Source of the DNA: Channa striata
Taxonomy: Eukaryota; Chordata; Actinopteri; Anabantiformes; Channidae
Assembly (NCBI GenBank): GCA_033026295.1
Contig: CM065168.1
Coordinates: forward strand, 38,080,875 to 38,144,874
DNA: 64,000 nt
Direction of reading: 5' to 3'
Positions 21,157-31,171 of the stretch are shown here, one piece after another (the stretch's first letter is position 1; each line of letters opens with the position of its first letter). The position numbers were made by a program, and so were the translations under genes. The notes under the pieces are model-generated. The model worked only from the letters and a program-made list of their open reading frames with translations. It did not search any database and was not told the DNA's origin.

Positions 21157-22249
21157 TGTCGAAATGATCTTTGAGGTTCGGCTTCTAGCTGCTGGGGATG
21201 ACAGATTCCGCAAGTCACTTGTAAATGTTTCTTGAGTTTTGAAACTCATATTTGTTGTTGTGGCTGGCAGAATAGTTGCTGTACTTGTTGGTGCAGATGC
21301 GGTATTTGTAGGGGGTGATATTGTGTCAGTAACTGTTGTATATGCATTTGTGGCTGTTGTTGCACCAGTGGCTGTAGTTGAAGCTGTGGCAGTTGTTGTT
21401 TCACCTGCAGCTGTTGCTGTTGATTTTGCACCACCTGTTGTCGTTGTTGTTGTAGTTGTTGAGGCATCAGTTTTTGTTGCAGCAGCTGTAGTAGTTGGAG
21501 TTGCAGTTGTTGTGACAACAGTTGTTCCTACTAAAGTTGTTATGGCATTAGCTGTTGTTGCTGCTATAGTTGTTGTTGCAGCAGCTGTTGTTGCTGCTAT
21601 ATTTGTTGGAGCAGGAGATGCAGCTGTTGTAACATCAGTTGCTGTTGCTGGTGTAGTTTTGTGGCATCAGCTGTTGTTGCTACAGTTGTTGAAGCACTAG
21701 CTGTAGTTGTTGGAGCTGGAGTAGTTGATGCTTCAAGTGTTCTTGCAGCAGCTGTAGTTGGAGCTGCAGTTGTTGTGGCATCAGTTGTTGTTGCTGCTGC
21801 AGTTGTTGAAGCATCAGCTGTTGTTGCTGCTGCAGTTGTTGACGCATCAGCTGTTGTTGCTGTGGTTGTTGTGGCAGCCACTGTGGTAGTTGGAGCTGCA
21901 GTTTTTGTGGCATCAGTTTCTGTTGCTGCTGTAGTTGTGGCAGGAGCTGAAATTGTTTTTGCCACGTCAGCTGTTGTTGGAGCTGTAGTTGTTGTGGCAT
22001 CAGCTGTAGTCGACAGAATTGCAGTTGTTGTGACATTATCTGTTGTTGCTGCTATAGTTGTCGTGGCAGGTGCTACAGTTGTTGTGGCATCAATTGTTGT
22101 TGCTGCTGCAGTTGTTGAAGCATCAGCTATAGTTGCTGCTATAGTTGTCGTGTCAGGAGCTGCAGTTGTTACTTCAGTTATTGTGGCAGCACTTGAATTC
22201 AGAGTAGGTGTCTGAGCAGTGACTGGTATAGAAGAAAGCTCAAAAGCCA
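21157..22249 (-). CDS. Gene A exon 2: Thr/Ala-rich mucin domain and start of SEA
   Basis: After VAFELSSIPVTAQTPTLNSS the exon encodes a low-complexity Thr/Ala/Pro domain of roughly 300 residues made of degenerate 8-9-residue units (for example TTADASTTAAATT). It ends with the first SEA segment (NMSFKTQETFTSDLRN, then SSPAARSRTSKIIST) before a GTAAGT donor at 21151-21156. The acceptor is TAG at 22250-22252. The Thr frame breaks near 21656 (acaaaactacacc where acaactacacc is expected) and resumes two bases offset. Confidence 0.78.
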
Positions 22250-22363
22250 CTATTTTTTAAGAGCAGAAATATTAATTATGTTTAATTTTTGAAAACCCTT
22301 TTAAAAAAAAACTTAAACTTTTATGAACACCTTTATTTTTCATTACAGTATGCAATTACTTAC

Positions 22364-22423
22364 CTGTAAGTATCAGCAAACGCAATATTACTTGTCCAAC
22401 ACCCATTGTTTCTGCCTCTGAAC
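22364..22423 (-). CDS. Gene A exon 1 (signal peptide)
   Basis: The acceptor TAG precedes 22423, a 17-bp leader follows, and the ATG lies at 22404-22406. It codes MGVGQVILRLLILT, a short hydrophobic signal peptide, and splits the next codon (phase 1) at a GTAAG donor (22359-22363). The gene B equivalent at 37426-37485 has the same length and phase. Confidence 0.75.
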
Positions 22424-23687
22424 CTACAACAATGACAGTGCAGAGACCTGATCACAAATGTTTTTATAGCTCAGTTTGAAATAATAACACATTTTGATGT
22501 TCGCTAGAGCTACTGAAGAAGCTGTTATGTGATAAGGCTGTTTCATATGCCATTATTTACACTGGTTCATATATAATGATAATAGATCGAAGATCTCACA
22601 GCCTGCTAAGTACACCTGAATTTTTTGCTGTTAAACAAGTCTGAATAGTGGTGTGTGTTGTTGCTGAACATCCCAAAAATAAGCTGCTAATACTGTTAAT
22701 CTGAGAATAGTGAGGATACTTGCAGCCTCTGTAAGCCTAGCACCACTTACACCTACCACTAATGTATGAAATAAGACTCAACACATTAAAGCTCAACTGC
22801 CATAAAGTTAATATATTAGCTGAATATCCAACATGATCCGTTAGTAACTTTCACTTTTTGCATGTGGCATTAATTTTAAATTTCTGCATGTTTAATTCAA
22901 TTCAGATATTTCAGTAAACCTACTTTGCATTTGTGTAGTTCTTGTCCTTGAAAAAATGAAGATCAAAATAGCAGGATTTTTGTTTTTTGTATAAAAACAC
23001 AAAAATAATTGTATATTGCATTTTCTGGCTATGTGTTGTTGGGCAGTTTATTTAATAGGCTCCATTATAAACACACCTTCTTTGTTGTAGGGAAATTTCC
23101 TTTTTTCTTTTGATTCTTATTTTTAAACTTTTTTAATACTTTAATGTGGTGTCACCACAGTAGAAATGACAAATTCTTCATTCTGCACTGACTGATATCA
23201 AGTAGCCCTACTTCCTTGTACTTTAAGTACAAAATATATATAAATAATATACCGAGAGAGCTGAGGCATGAGTAATAGGACAAATAGTAATAGGATGTCC
23301 TTCTCAATTAATGTTGTTTTTTGTTTATTATTTATATATTTATTTATTTATGTGGCTAAGAAAGGTTTTAAAGCAGGATGACTGTAAAAAAATACAAAAC
23401 TAATTATTTTATGCGTCTACTGTAATGAGTAAGAGTGCACTCTTGAATATTTTTTCACTTGGTCCTTAAAAATAATAGATACATGTGATTAAAAAGTAAA
23501 ATATTTTGTATGCTTCCATTTCTTTGATCTTTTTTGTCAAACTTACAGGATGATTAAAAAAAGAAAGTATTGTAAATGTTACAATAACCTAAAAAGCTGT
23601 CTTACCTGTTTTGTGTGATGCCTAACTAACCTGCTAAACTGACATATACTGTTGTTCAATAAAAATACAAGCACCAAATTTACTTAC
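22424..23687 (-). other. Gene A intron 1
   Basis: About 1.26 kb of AT-rich intron between the 5'UTR exon and the signal-peptide exon, bounded by gtaagt (23682-23687) and tag (22424-22426). No other feature seen. Confidence 0.55.
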
Positions 23688-23804
23688 CCAAAGCAATCTT
23701 CAAAATCTATTAAAAAAAGTATTTTAGAGTTGCTGTCTTTTAGAAGCTCCTTAGGTTCCTCAGTGCATCTAATGTGAGGCACCTGTTGCTGCGTTCTTAT
23801 ATAT
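23688..23804 (-). promoter_or_regulatory. Gene A TATA box and 5'UTR exon
   Basis: On the minus strand a TATA box ATATATAAG (23796-23804) precedes an exon running from about 23770 to a GTAAGT donor at 23682-23687. The sequence 'ccttaggttcctcagtgcatc.aatgtgaggcacctg' and the TATA element are nearly identical to the gene B promoter at 38358-38434, so the two genes probably share expression control. Confidence 0.65.
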
Positions 23805-24089
23805 TTGCTGTTGCATCAAACCATGTGACTGATATCAGTGAGTAAATCATCGGAAATGAAACTGAGACATTGTTAGTTTTATAAATAACAAAACTAAACC
23901 CATCATCCTTTTTTCTATGTAGTACAGAAATTCTGGCTGTCACCTTGAACAGAACCTATTCACATAATAACCAATTTGAGCTGCTTAACAGGCCAAAAAG
24001 TAATATAAATACTGACATGGTTATTTTACTACATTATTGCTATAATTTATTATGTTATTTGACTATACAAATACATAGTTTGCCATTTT

Positions 24090-24300
24090 ACACATGTGCA
24101 CCTATATTTTTAGGTTATCCTGTTCTTTTAGATTTTAAGTTTTTACTGAAATGAGAAATAAAATGTTTTGGCAAAACATCATAGGTAAGAAAAACAGAGG
24201 TGTCACACCTTTAACGGTAACACAGAATCCTAATTTAGTATTCATAGACATTCATTGGTTGGCTGAGATTACTACATTGTTATGACATCATCAGACTTAG
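24090..24300. repeat. Upstream flank of gene A (family repeat)
   Basis: Shares 'tagtttgccattttacat..gtgcacct.tatttttaggttat', 'tcacacctttaacggtaa' and neighbouring words with 38930-39190 upstream of gene B, and more weakly with 120-330 and 3180-3330. The order is the same, so this is upstream sequence of the duplicated unit. Confidence 0.65.
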
Positions 24301-24864
24301 TAAAGGCTTTCGCAAAGCAATTCCCCAACATCTGATCAAGCTGATAACATTATTTTTGGAGCACAATCAGACAAAAGGAGATGACTGCAGGTGTTTTGGA
24401 AATGGTTAAATAATATCCCGCCTATGCTTTTACATTTTTTACTGATTCACTATCAGTGTGAATTATGTTTTTTTACATTTGTGTTATTTACATTGTAAAC
24501 AAATCCCATAAAAGGACTGAAGCTTCGGAAGCTTGTAACACTTCTGGAGAAATCAAAAGTTGTGTTCTTCCTCAGTAGTTGCCCTATTGTAGGATCACTT
24601 AGTTCTTGAGGGCATGTCTTCAAATTATTTAATTGTATTCTATGGGGTATTCAGAAAACTGAAAATTTCTCGTATTCATCACGTTTTATGGTTTTTAATA
24701 ATCTTTTCCCTGAGTATTTCACTGATTTACTGTTTAACCAGCTGTTAGACTTCTGAAACTAAATGACTGCATCAAGTTTAATTTTCATTAATTACTTTAA
24801 ACGGATGAATATTTTGTTTTTTTAATTTTTACAAATTGTGAATACTTTGTGAGCAACACAGAAG

Positions 24865-25015
24865 TGGAGTGGTTTGCACTGCCACCTCAAGGCTACAAGG
24901 TCCCAGGTTCAAATCTACCAACCAATTGGGCCCTTGTTGCATGCTCTACCACTGCGTGTGTAGGTTTTATCTCACAGTCAAAAACATACATGTCAGGCTA
25001 ATTGGTGGCTTCTAG
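24865..25015 (+). repeat. Common teleost dispersed repeat
   Basis: Decayed copy of a widespread vertebrate repeat recognised by 'ggtttgcactgccacctca', 'aaggtcccaggttcaaatc' (B-box-like), 'tgtaggttttatctcacagtc' and 'catgtcaggctaattggtg'. It has no coding potential. Confidence 0.5.
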
Positions 25016-26869
25016 ATTTTATTTATTTAAAAAAATGCAAATTACATTCACCATAATTAAGTATTGTGATAACAAAGTTGAAGACTGAAAAGGGAATATT
25101 TTTTATAAACCCTGTAACTGATGAATTGGACTCTACATCTTTCTACACTGTGTTTTGTCTTTGATTGTGCGAGTAGATGTGCCTAAAACACCTACTGAGG
25201 CCTTAGGTGTTGCTGACATAGCAGTCACAAGTGTCCAAGGACAAATGTGTGTCTCTGACCACCTACTTTTCTTCTACCCTCTTTCCTCCCTCTTGTCAAC
25301 ACCCCATCTCTAATTCCTATAACAAATTTACTTAAACAGATACACTGTTCCAACATTCATATCAAGACACATTCAACAAACTGTCAATTAGGCTCCTGAA
25401 GAAGTATCACGGAATGTGTGTGGCTTTCAAATCCAGGTTAAAAGAATAAAATTGGTCAACGATTTAATGAAAATCAAGGCTGATATGCTGCCTACAGGGA
25501 AAGACATATAAACTAAATTAGAACTGTAAAACCGCAAATAATTCAATAAAAAACATATTTATCAGCATACAATTCCAAATACCTTGGTATGGCCATTATT
25601 TTCAATAAAACATAACAATATTATTCATCCCAAAACTAATCAGTGTCTCTGTACTGAAATAACAAATAACATCTATAAACTACTTTGGACTTGGTGATTA
25701 CTAATGTAGAGGCAGTCTTGCGCATGTCCAGCGATCCAACAATTATCCACTCCAGAGATTGATGAATTATAAAAATGCTGCAGCTTTATTGGAATTCTGG
25801 GTTCCACAGTTGATCTGATGATAATAATTCTACAGATCATGTTGTAATAACTAAATTTCCACTGAGCATAAGTATATCTAATAAGTTCACTTTTCTACCC
25901 TGCATCAGTCTTTCTCCAATTGACCTTTTCCTCACAGCAATTCATGTGTTACATTCACAAAAATGTAACAGAAACTACAGTAGAGATCGCTGACTAGAAA
26001 TCAGTTCCCATCTAGAAGCAGTTCATATACAAAACCAACATTAGCAACACTCTCCCAAAAACAAGAACCTGCAAACGCCCAACTCACCTTTCAAGTTCCC
26101 TGGGGAGACAGGCCACAGTAATCACACATGGGATGACATTAAACTTTAACACTTCTCCAGGGAACCAGACAAGGATACCAGACAATCTCCTACAGCTGTG
26201 AACTGACAAAACAATAACAATAAAGCAATCCAATGTCACCACTCACCAAGGATGCCTGGGATTCGGCAGCAAAATTAATAATTCTGCCAGGCTGACAGAG
26301 CTTTTTAGACTCAACTACTTCCTTCAAAACAGACAGATGATTAGCAGCATTTACTTAAATTACCACTCTAACTGACTGGGAACAACAGCAACATAAGAAC
26401 CTTCCACATATTAACTATATGTTCTCAGTGCTTCCAAGAAACTACAAAACTCATGGATTGAATTAGTATAAAATCACTGTATAAATATTTCAATAGCAGA
26501 CCTTATTTTCCTAACTTGATCAAGAAAACAAATTACTTAAAGAAAAAGATGTTTACAACTCTGACACCCTGGTGGAATGCTAAAATAACAAAATTATCAC
26601 TAACCTTGAAGGTACAACACAATCTGGCATAATTCCGACTTCCAATAATCTCTATTTACTTTCGACTCTATTTACTTTCAGAATTGCTCACCTTTCTCAC
26701 CTTTTTAAAAATAACAAGCTCATATTATCAAATTCACTGATCCAGAGGTAATGAGCTACCTCTAATACCAAAAATTTTAAATCCATAATTAAATCAAACC
26801 CTCAAAATGAGATAATGAGAAGCTCAAACGATAAGAAAATAATATTTAGACCAGCAATACATCTCAAAA
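25016..26869. other. Repeat-like, mostly unassigned sequence
   Basis: At about 25205 it carries the family spacer motif 'aggtgttgctgacatagcagtcacaa'. From 25250 on the composition is repeat-like, with hints of a decayed LINE, but no frame gives a recognisable domain. It is absent from the gene B side at the equivalent position (39220 on). Confidence 0.4.
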
Positions 26870-27068
26870 GTTGGAAGAGGGCAATGTTTACCATTGTGTA
26901 GCATCCCCTCTTCTTTTAACAACTGTCTGCAACATCTGGAAAGTGAGGAGACCCTTTGCTGGAGTTTTAGGAGAGCAATGTTGTCCCATTCTGGTCTAAT
27001 GGAGGGTTCTAGCTGCTCGACAGTCCTGGGCCTTTGTTGCTAGATTTTTCATTTTATGATGTGCCAGT
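26870..27068 (-). mobile_element. Probable DNA-transposon remnant beside Tc1
   Basis: The text 'gtagcatcccctcttcttttaac..ctg', 'gttgtcccattctggtctaatg', 'agctgctcgacagtcctggg' and 'cattttatgatgtgccag' belongs to a dispersed fish DNA-transposon-like repeat. It has no intact frame and its relation to the neighbouring Tc1 transposase is unclear. Confidence 0.4.
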
Positions 27069-27600
27069 TCAGCACCCTGACTCTCCTCCTGCAAAACCAT
27101 GCTTTTGTGATAGATGCAGTATGTGGTTTAGTATTGTCATGCTGAATATGCAAGATCTTCCCTGAATGAGACATTGTCTGGATGGGAGTATATGTCGCTC
27201 TAGAACCTCCATGTACTTTTCAGTAGTGATGGTGCGTAAGCTGCTCAAGTCAGAGGCACTAATGCACCCCACACAATCAGAGATACAAGCTTTTCAACTG
27301 TCCACTGATAACACGCTGAATGGTTTCTTTCCTCTTTAGTCTGTAGGACAGGGCATCCACGGTTTCCAGAAAGAATTTCAAAATTAGAATAATCTGACCG
27401 CAGAACAGTTGTTCATTTTGCCTCAGACCATTTTAAATCAGCTTTGCCCCAGAGAACACGGCAACGTTTTTGGATTGTGTTCACATGTGGCTTCTTCTTT
27501 GCATGATACAGCTTTAACTTACATTTGTGGATTAAACTGTGAACTGTGTTCACACAGTGATTTCTGGAAGTGTTCCTGAGCTCATGCAATGATTCTAGTA
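27069..27600 (-). pseudogene. Tc1/mariner transposase remnant
   Basis: On the minus strand, frames from about 27600 to 27069 give a Tc1-type transposase in order: the HAKKKPHVNTIQKRC block, VLWGKADLKWSEAK, SDYSNFEILSGNRGC (second catalytic Asp region), then VWGCISA and YMEVLERHILPSRQ..GRSCIFSM. Stops and frameshifts break it; the longest frame is 27069-27272. Terminal inverted repeats were not found. The adjacent 26870-27060 ('gcatcccctcttcttttaac') may be another part of the same or a second transposon. Confidence 0.75.
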
Positions 27601-27619
27601 GGGAATAATGCCGGTATTA

Positions 27620-29362
27620 ATGCAGTACTGACTGAGAACCCCAGGATCTCTCCACCCTCCATCCCAACGCGGCCACTGACAGACTCTGTAATACACTTTC
27701 ATCGTGCCTAGACAGTCTCTGCCCGACAACCTCTCGACCTGCTCGCCCTTCAGCTTCCAACTCTTGGCTAACTGACCAGATTCAGGAACAACGTACTGTC
27801 CTCAGGGGTGCTGAGAGGAAGTGGCTCCAAGGCTCCATCTGCTCTTTCTGACTAACAGCATTTGCTTGCATCCTTCTCTCACAGTGTCACTAGGGCTAAA
27901 ACTGAATACTACCCGGACAAGCTCAGCAACACCACGGAGACCAAAAAGCTATTCTCCACTTTTAAGTCATTGCTCTACCCACTGCCGCCTCCGCCACCCA
28001 CCTGTCTCACAGCCGACGACTTTGCCTCCTGTTTCACCAACAAGGTGGCAGCCATTAGCTCCCAGTTCTCTCCACCAGATGACATCCACCTACCAACATC
28101 AAACGACGCACCACACTTCACATTCACAACCCTGTCAGTGGACGACGTATCTACTCTTGTCCTTTTTCGCCCGACCACTCGCTCTCTGGATCCGATTCCC
28201 TCCACCCTTCTTCAAGCTACTGCGTCGACACTAATACCAGCCATCACGCAGATCATCAACACTTCTCTCAAAACAGGCACCTTTCCCACCTCGTTCAAAC
28301 AGGCCCAGATTACTCCACTGTTGAAGAAGCCTTTTCTTGATCCCGCCCTTGTGGCAAATTACAGACCAGTCTCTCTTCTCCCTTTTCTGGCCAAGACCCT
28401 GGAACGAGCAGTATTCAATCAACTATCAGACTTTCTTTCCCAGAACAACCTCCTCGATGTAAATCAATCTGGAGAGTGGTCACTCCACAGAGACGGCACT
28501 TCTGACTGTTGTGGAATCCTTACGGGCTGCTAAAGCTGGGGAATTCTTCAGTCTTGATACTACTGGATCTGTCGGCCGCCTGTGACACTGTAAACCACCA
28601 GATCCTCTTGAATACAGTCTCTGACTTGGGTGTCTCTGGACCAGCTCTAGCCTGGTTTCTGTCCTACTTATCTGGACGAACCTACAAGGTATCCTGACCG
28701 GGGGGTGATTCTATCTCTCGTAACCTCTCCACTGGTGTACCGCAGGGCTCTGTTCTTGGTCCTCGTCTTTTTTCAATCCATACTCCGGCATGCACGACCG
28801 AACCCTTGCAGATGATCCAAAATGCGCCTTATCTTCAACCAGCCAAAAAGGACTCACGTCACTCCGCTCTTCAGATCTCTGCACTGGCTTCCTGTGGCTG
28901 CAAGGAGTTCAAAGCTCTGTCTCTTGCCCACAGAGTGGTCAACTCAACAGCTCCGGCTTACTAAACTCATTCATTCAGATATACAACCGCTGCGCTCGGC
29001 CAGCGAACAACGTCTGGTTGTCCCAGCACCACACAGAAGACACCAAGGAAAACTATTCAGTTCAGTGCTCTCACGGTGGTGGAATGAGCTCCCAAACTCT
29101 GTGCGCTCAGCGACCTCACTCACTACATTTAAAACACTGCTGAAAACAGAACTTTTCCGTTACTTCCTTTAAAAAAAAAAAACCTTCCTGCTTTTTCTTT
29201 TTTCTCTACTTGCATCTCTTGAAACCATAACACTTGTTTGATAGCACTTTACTTTGATGTTTTTCTCCTCTACTAAGATTTTATTGCTTGTTTGTTCCTG
29301 ACTTGTAAGTTGCTTTGGATTAAAGCTTCTGCCAAATTCCTAAATGTAAATGTAAATGTAGA
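27620..29362 (+). mobile_element. L2-clade LINE, 5'-truncated with internal deletion
   Basis: Plus-strand L2-type LINE. Coding sequence runs from the linker (about 27640) through the RT, and the element ends with the classic L2 tail 'gttgctttggattaaagcttctgcc' and aatgtaaatgtaaatgta at about 29340-29362. A stretch after STGVPQGSVLGPRLF (about 28770) jumps directly to the C-terminal region (28800 on), removing the YADD-containing palm. Confidence 0.88.
27862..29172 (+). pseudogene. L2 reverse transcriptase, frame-broken and deleted
   Basis: 27862-28533 encodes the RT N-terminus (PIPSTLLQA, QITPLLKKPFLDP, ANYRPVSLLPFLAKTLERAV). 28509-28697 gives VLILLDLSAACDTVNHQILL, where the usual Phe of AFDTV is replaced by Cys, plus LAWFLSYLSGRTYKV. 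28790-29172 gives the C-terminal HVTPLFRSLHWLPV and WWNELPNSVRSATSLTTFK. Frameshifts and a deletion of the catalytic palm leave it inactive. Confidence 0.85.
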
Positions 29363-30156
29363 TCACATTCCTCCAGTTTTGGCCTTCAAAATGAGCTAAT
29401 ATTTTCTATGAAATGGTAAAATGTCTCAGTTTCAAAATCTGATATGTTGTTTATGTTCCACTGTGATACATTTATGGGTTGAAAAAATGTGTAAATCATT
29501 GCATTGTTTTTCATTTGCATTTACAAATTGTTTAAATGTATTTATATATTTTTTACTTTATTTTAATGCTTCATTGATGTTACTTTGTCTTCTGTGTCTT
29601 CGTATTCGTGTTTGCAAAACACAACAGTGAACATAACAGTGTTAGACATGGAAAGGTTATTAAGTGGTTATTGGAAGACCTTGATAATGATGATTCATGT
29701 CAGTAACTGTAGCATATTTCGTGCATACAAGTATCCACCTCTAACATCAAAGCCTTTGAGTCAGTGAAGTTATTGACACCACCCTTCAAGCTGGGTGTTT
29801 CTTTATGGGGAGTGGCAAGGCTTTTGTTTCTTCAGCTGAAAGCAGTCCTACTGGAATCAGCTCCTCCTGAATTTGAACAACTTGTTTTAAGTACTATACA
29901 CCCACAAAATAGAAAGTGTTGCAGGAAACTTAGAAACTTAATCATGATTATTGCTTGTGCTCAAGTATTTGTAATTTCACATGTTTAGATTATCATATAC
30001 CTTTTCTTTAATAAAAGCATCTTTAAAACACAGTGATGCACATTTTATGTCAAACAAAACTGTAATTGATACACATGATTTTAATATTTGTATTCTGCTC
30101 ATCGTGAAAACTTTCTACACTTATACAAAGAAATAGTTCAGCTCACAGAATACAAT

Positions 30157-30223
<67 letters not shown>

Positions 30224-30686
30224 TTGCATAAAAATAAATAAACAGGACTGGTTAATCATTTAGGACATTGTTCAAATTATATATCTCTTTCAGGAACTAA
30301 TGAGCAGATCTTGAAAGAAGTAAAATACATAATGAAATTATTATTTGTATTCGTCCTAAATGTTATATTTATATCTTAAATTACATTTGTATTTTAAATG
30401 ATTTTTAAAGATGATTGCCTCAGTGTTAAGTCACTTTTTACAGTGGTCATATGTTTTAGCATGTTAGGTATGTGCCTTTGATGTGAAACTGAGAAATAGA
30501 CAAATTGTCGAAAAGGCCTGTGTTTGTGTGTTCAACTTTGAATATATTATCAGTAAATTCTTTGCATATCATAAAAATTGCAGTCCTTCGAATTGTTCTT
30601 GGATTCTCAATGGAAACAAAGTCCTTTTTCATACCAGTCACAGCAGTGATTTCTACTGAGATTTCACAGGTACATCAGCACTGACA
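29363..30686. repeat. Downstream flank and 3' region of gene B
   Basis: No gene to about 29990. From 29990 the text resembles the 3' flank of gene A (18740 on) and of locus C (63890 on): 'ttctttaataaaagcatctttaaaacacagtgatgcacattttatg'. 30480-30686 matches 19210-19386 closely ('tgttcaactttgaatatattatcagtaaattcttt'), the 3'UTR side of both genes. A CA/TA microsatellite lies at about 30155-30217. Confidence 0.65.
30155..30217. repeat. (CA)n(TA)n microsatellite
   Basis: About seven CA units followed by roughly 24 TA units. It is a simple repeat downstream of gene B. Confidence 0.95.
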
Positions 30687-31171
30687 CTATTGGTGGTTTG
30701 TCAGCAGCCATGACAGCAGCATCAGGCAGGATGCAGCGATGAGACTGATCATGTGACTTACTCCACTTGATGTTGCTGTAAATGTTGAGAAGAATAAACA
30801 AGACTTTTATTTAACAGAAACAGTTTTGTAGTCTTCTAAGTATTTGGTAAGACAGCATCTAGCGTAGCTTACCTGTGCCATTCACAAAAATGGAGTTGGT
30901 GTCAATGTTAAGGTCTGAAATGTTTGCTGCTGCTTTAACCAAAACTTTTGCAATCTCGGTGGCGTTGGGGGGAAATTCAGAAAAAAATCTCAGAATCACA
31001 GAATTGTTGATTGATCCATTACTACAAAGAAAATCCACAATTACACTGTGTTATTCATTGTAATGACTAATGATGTTAAAATTATGTAAGTATAACAATA
31101 GAAAATTACCTGTATCCAGTCACTTCTATTTGTGAATATGTAGAAAATGCATTTTTGTAGTAGGGCTCAAC
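30687..31171 (-). CDS. Gene B exons 3-5: SEA domain core and GPI-type tail
   Basis: Exon 3 (31110-31171) encodes VEPYYKNAFSTYSQIEVTGY. Exon 4 (30873-31021) has SNGSINNSVILRFFSEF and ends NIDTNSIFVNGT. Exon 5 (30687-30775) gives ATSSGVSHM, then a 16-residue hydrophobic run and a short polar end, with stop TAG at 30687-30689. Several NxS/T sequons (NGS, NNS, NAT, NIS, NGT) are present, typical of SEA domains, and Gly-Ser is retained at the expected cleavage position. These exons are open and clean. Confidence 0.85.

Larger units (their letters stand above)
19387..22406 (-). pseudogene. SEA-domain mucin-like gene A (GPI-type family, frame-damaged)
   Basis: Coding exons, 5' to 3' on the minus strand: 22364-22406 (signal peptide MGVGQVILRLLILT), 21157-22249 (Thr/Ala-rich domain, then SEA start), 19821-19882, 19584-19732 and 19387-19496. 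All junctions are GT-AG and the exon phases agree (43, 1093, 62, 149, 110 bp). The product would be a secreted, O-glycosylated mucin-like protein with a C-terminal SEA domain. Two lesions exist: a 2-bp-type insertion near 21656 in the Thr-rich exon, which leads to a stop at 21597, and extra bases in the last exon that replace the hydrophobic tail seen in gene B. I therefore call it a damaged paralogue. No exact orthologue is recognised. Confidence 0.72.

Noticed and set aside
21239..22215. Plus-strand Val/Ala frames (21239-21700, 21661-22215) and minus Gln-rich frames
   Set aside because: Antisense or out-of-frame readings of gene A's Thr-rich exon. The minus Thr frame joins correctly to neighbouring exons.
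25400..26700. Possible L1-like LINE
   Set aside because: Isolated phrases resemble LINE text, but no ordered motifs could be read in any frame.
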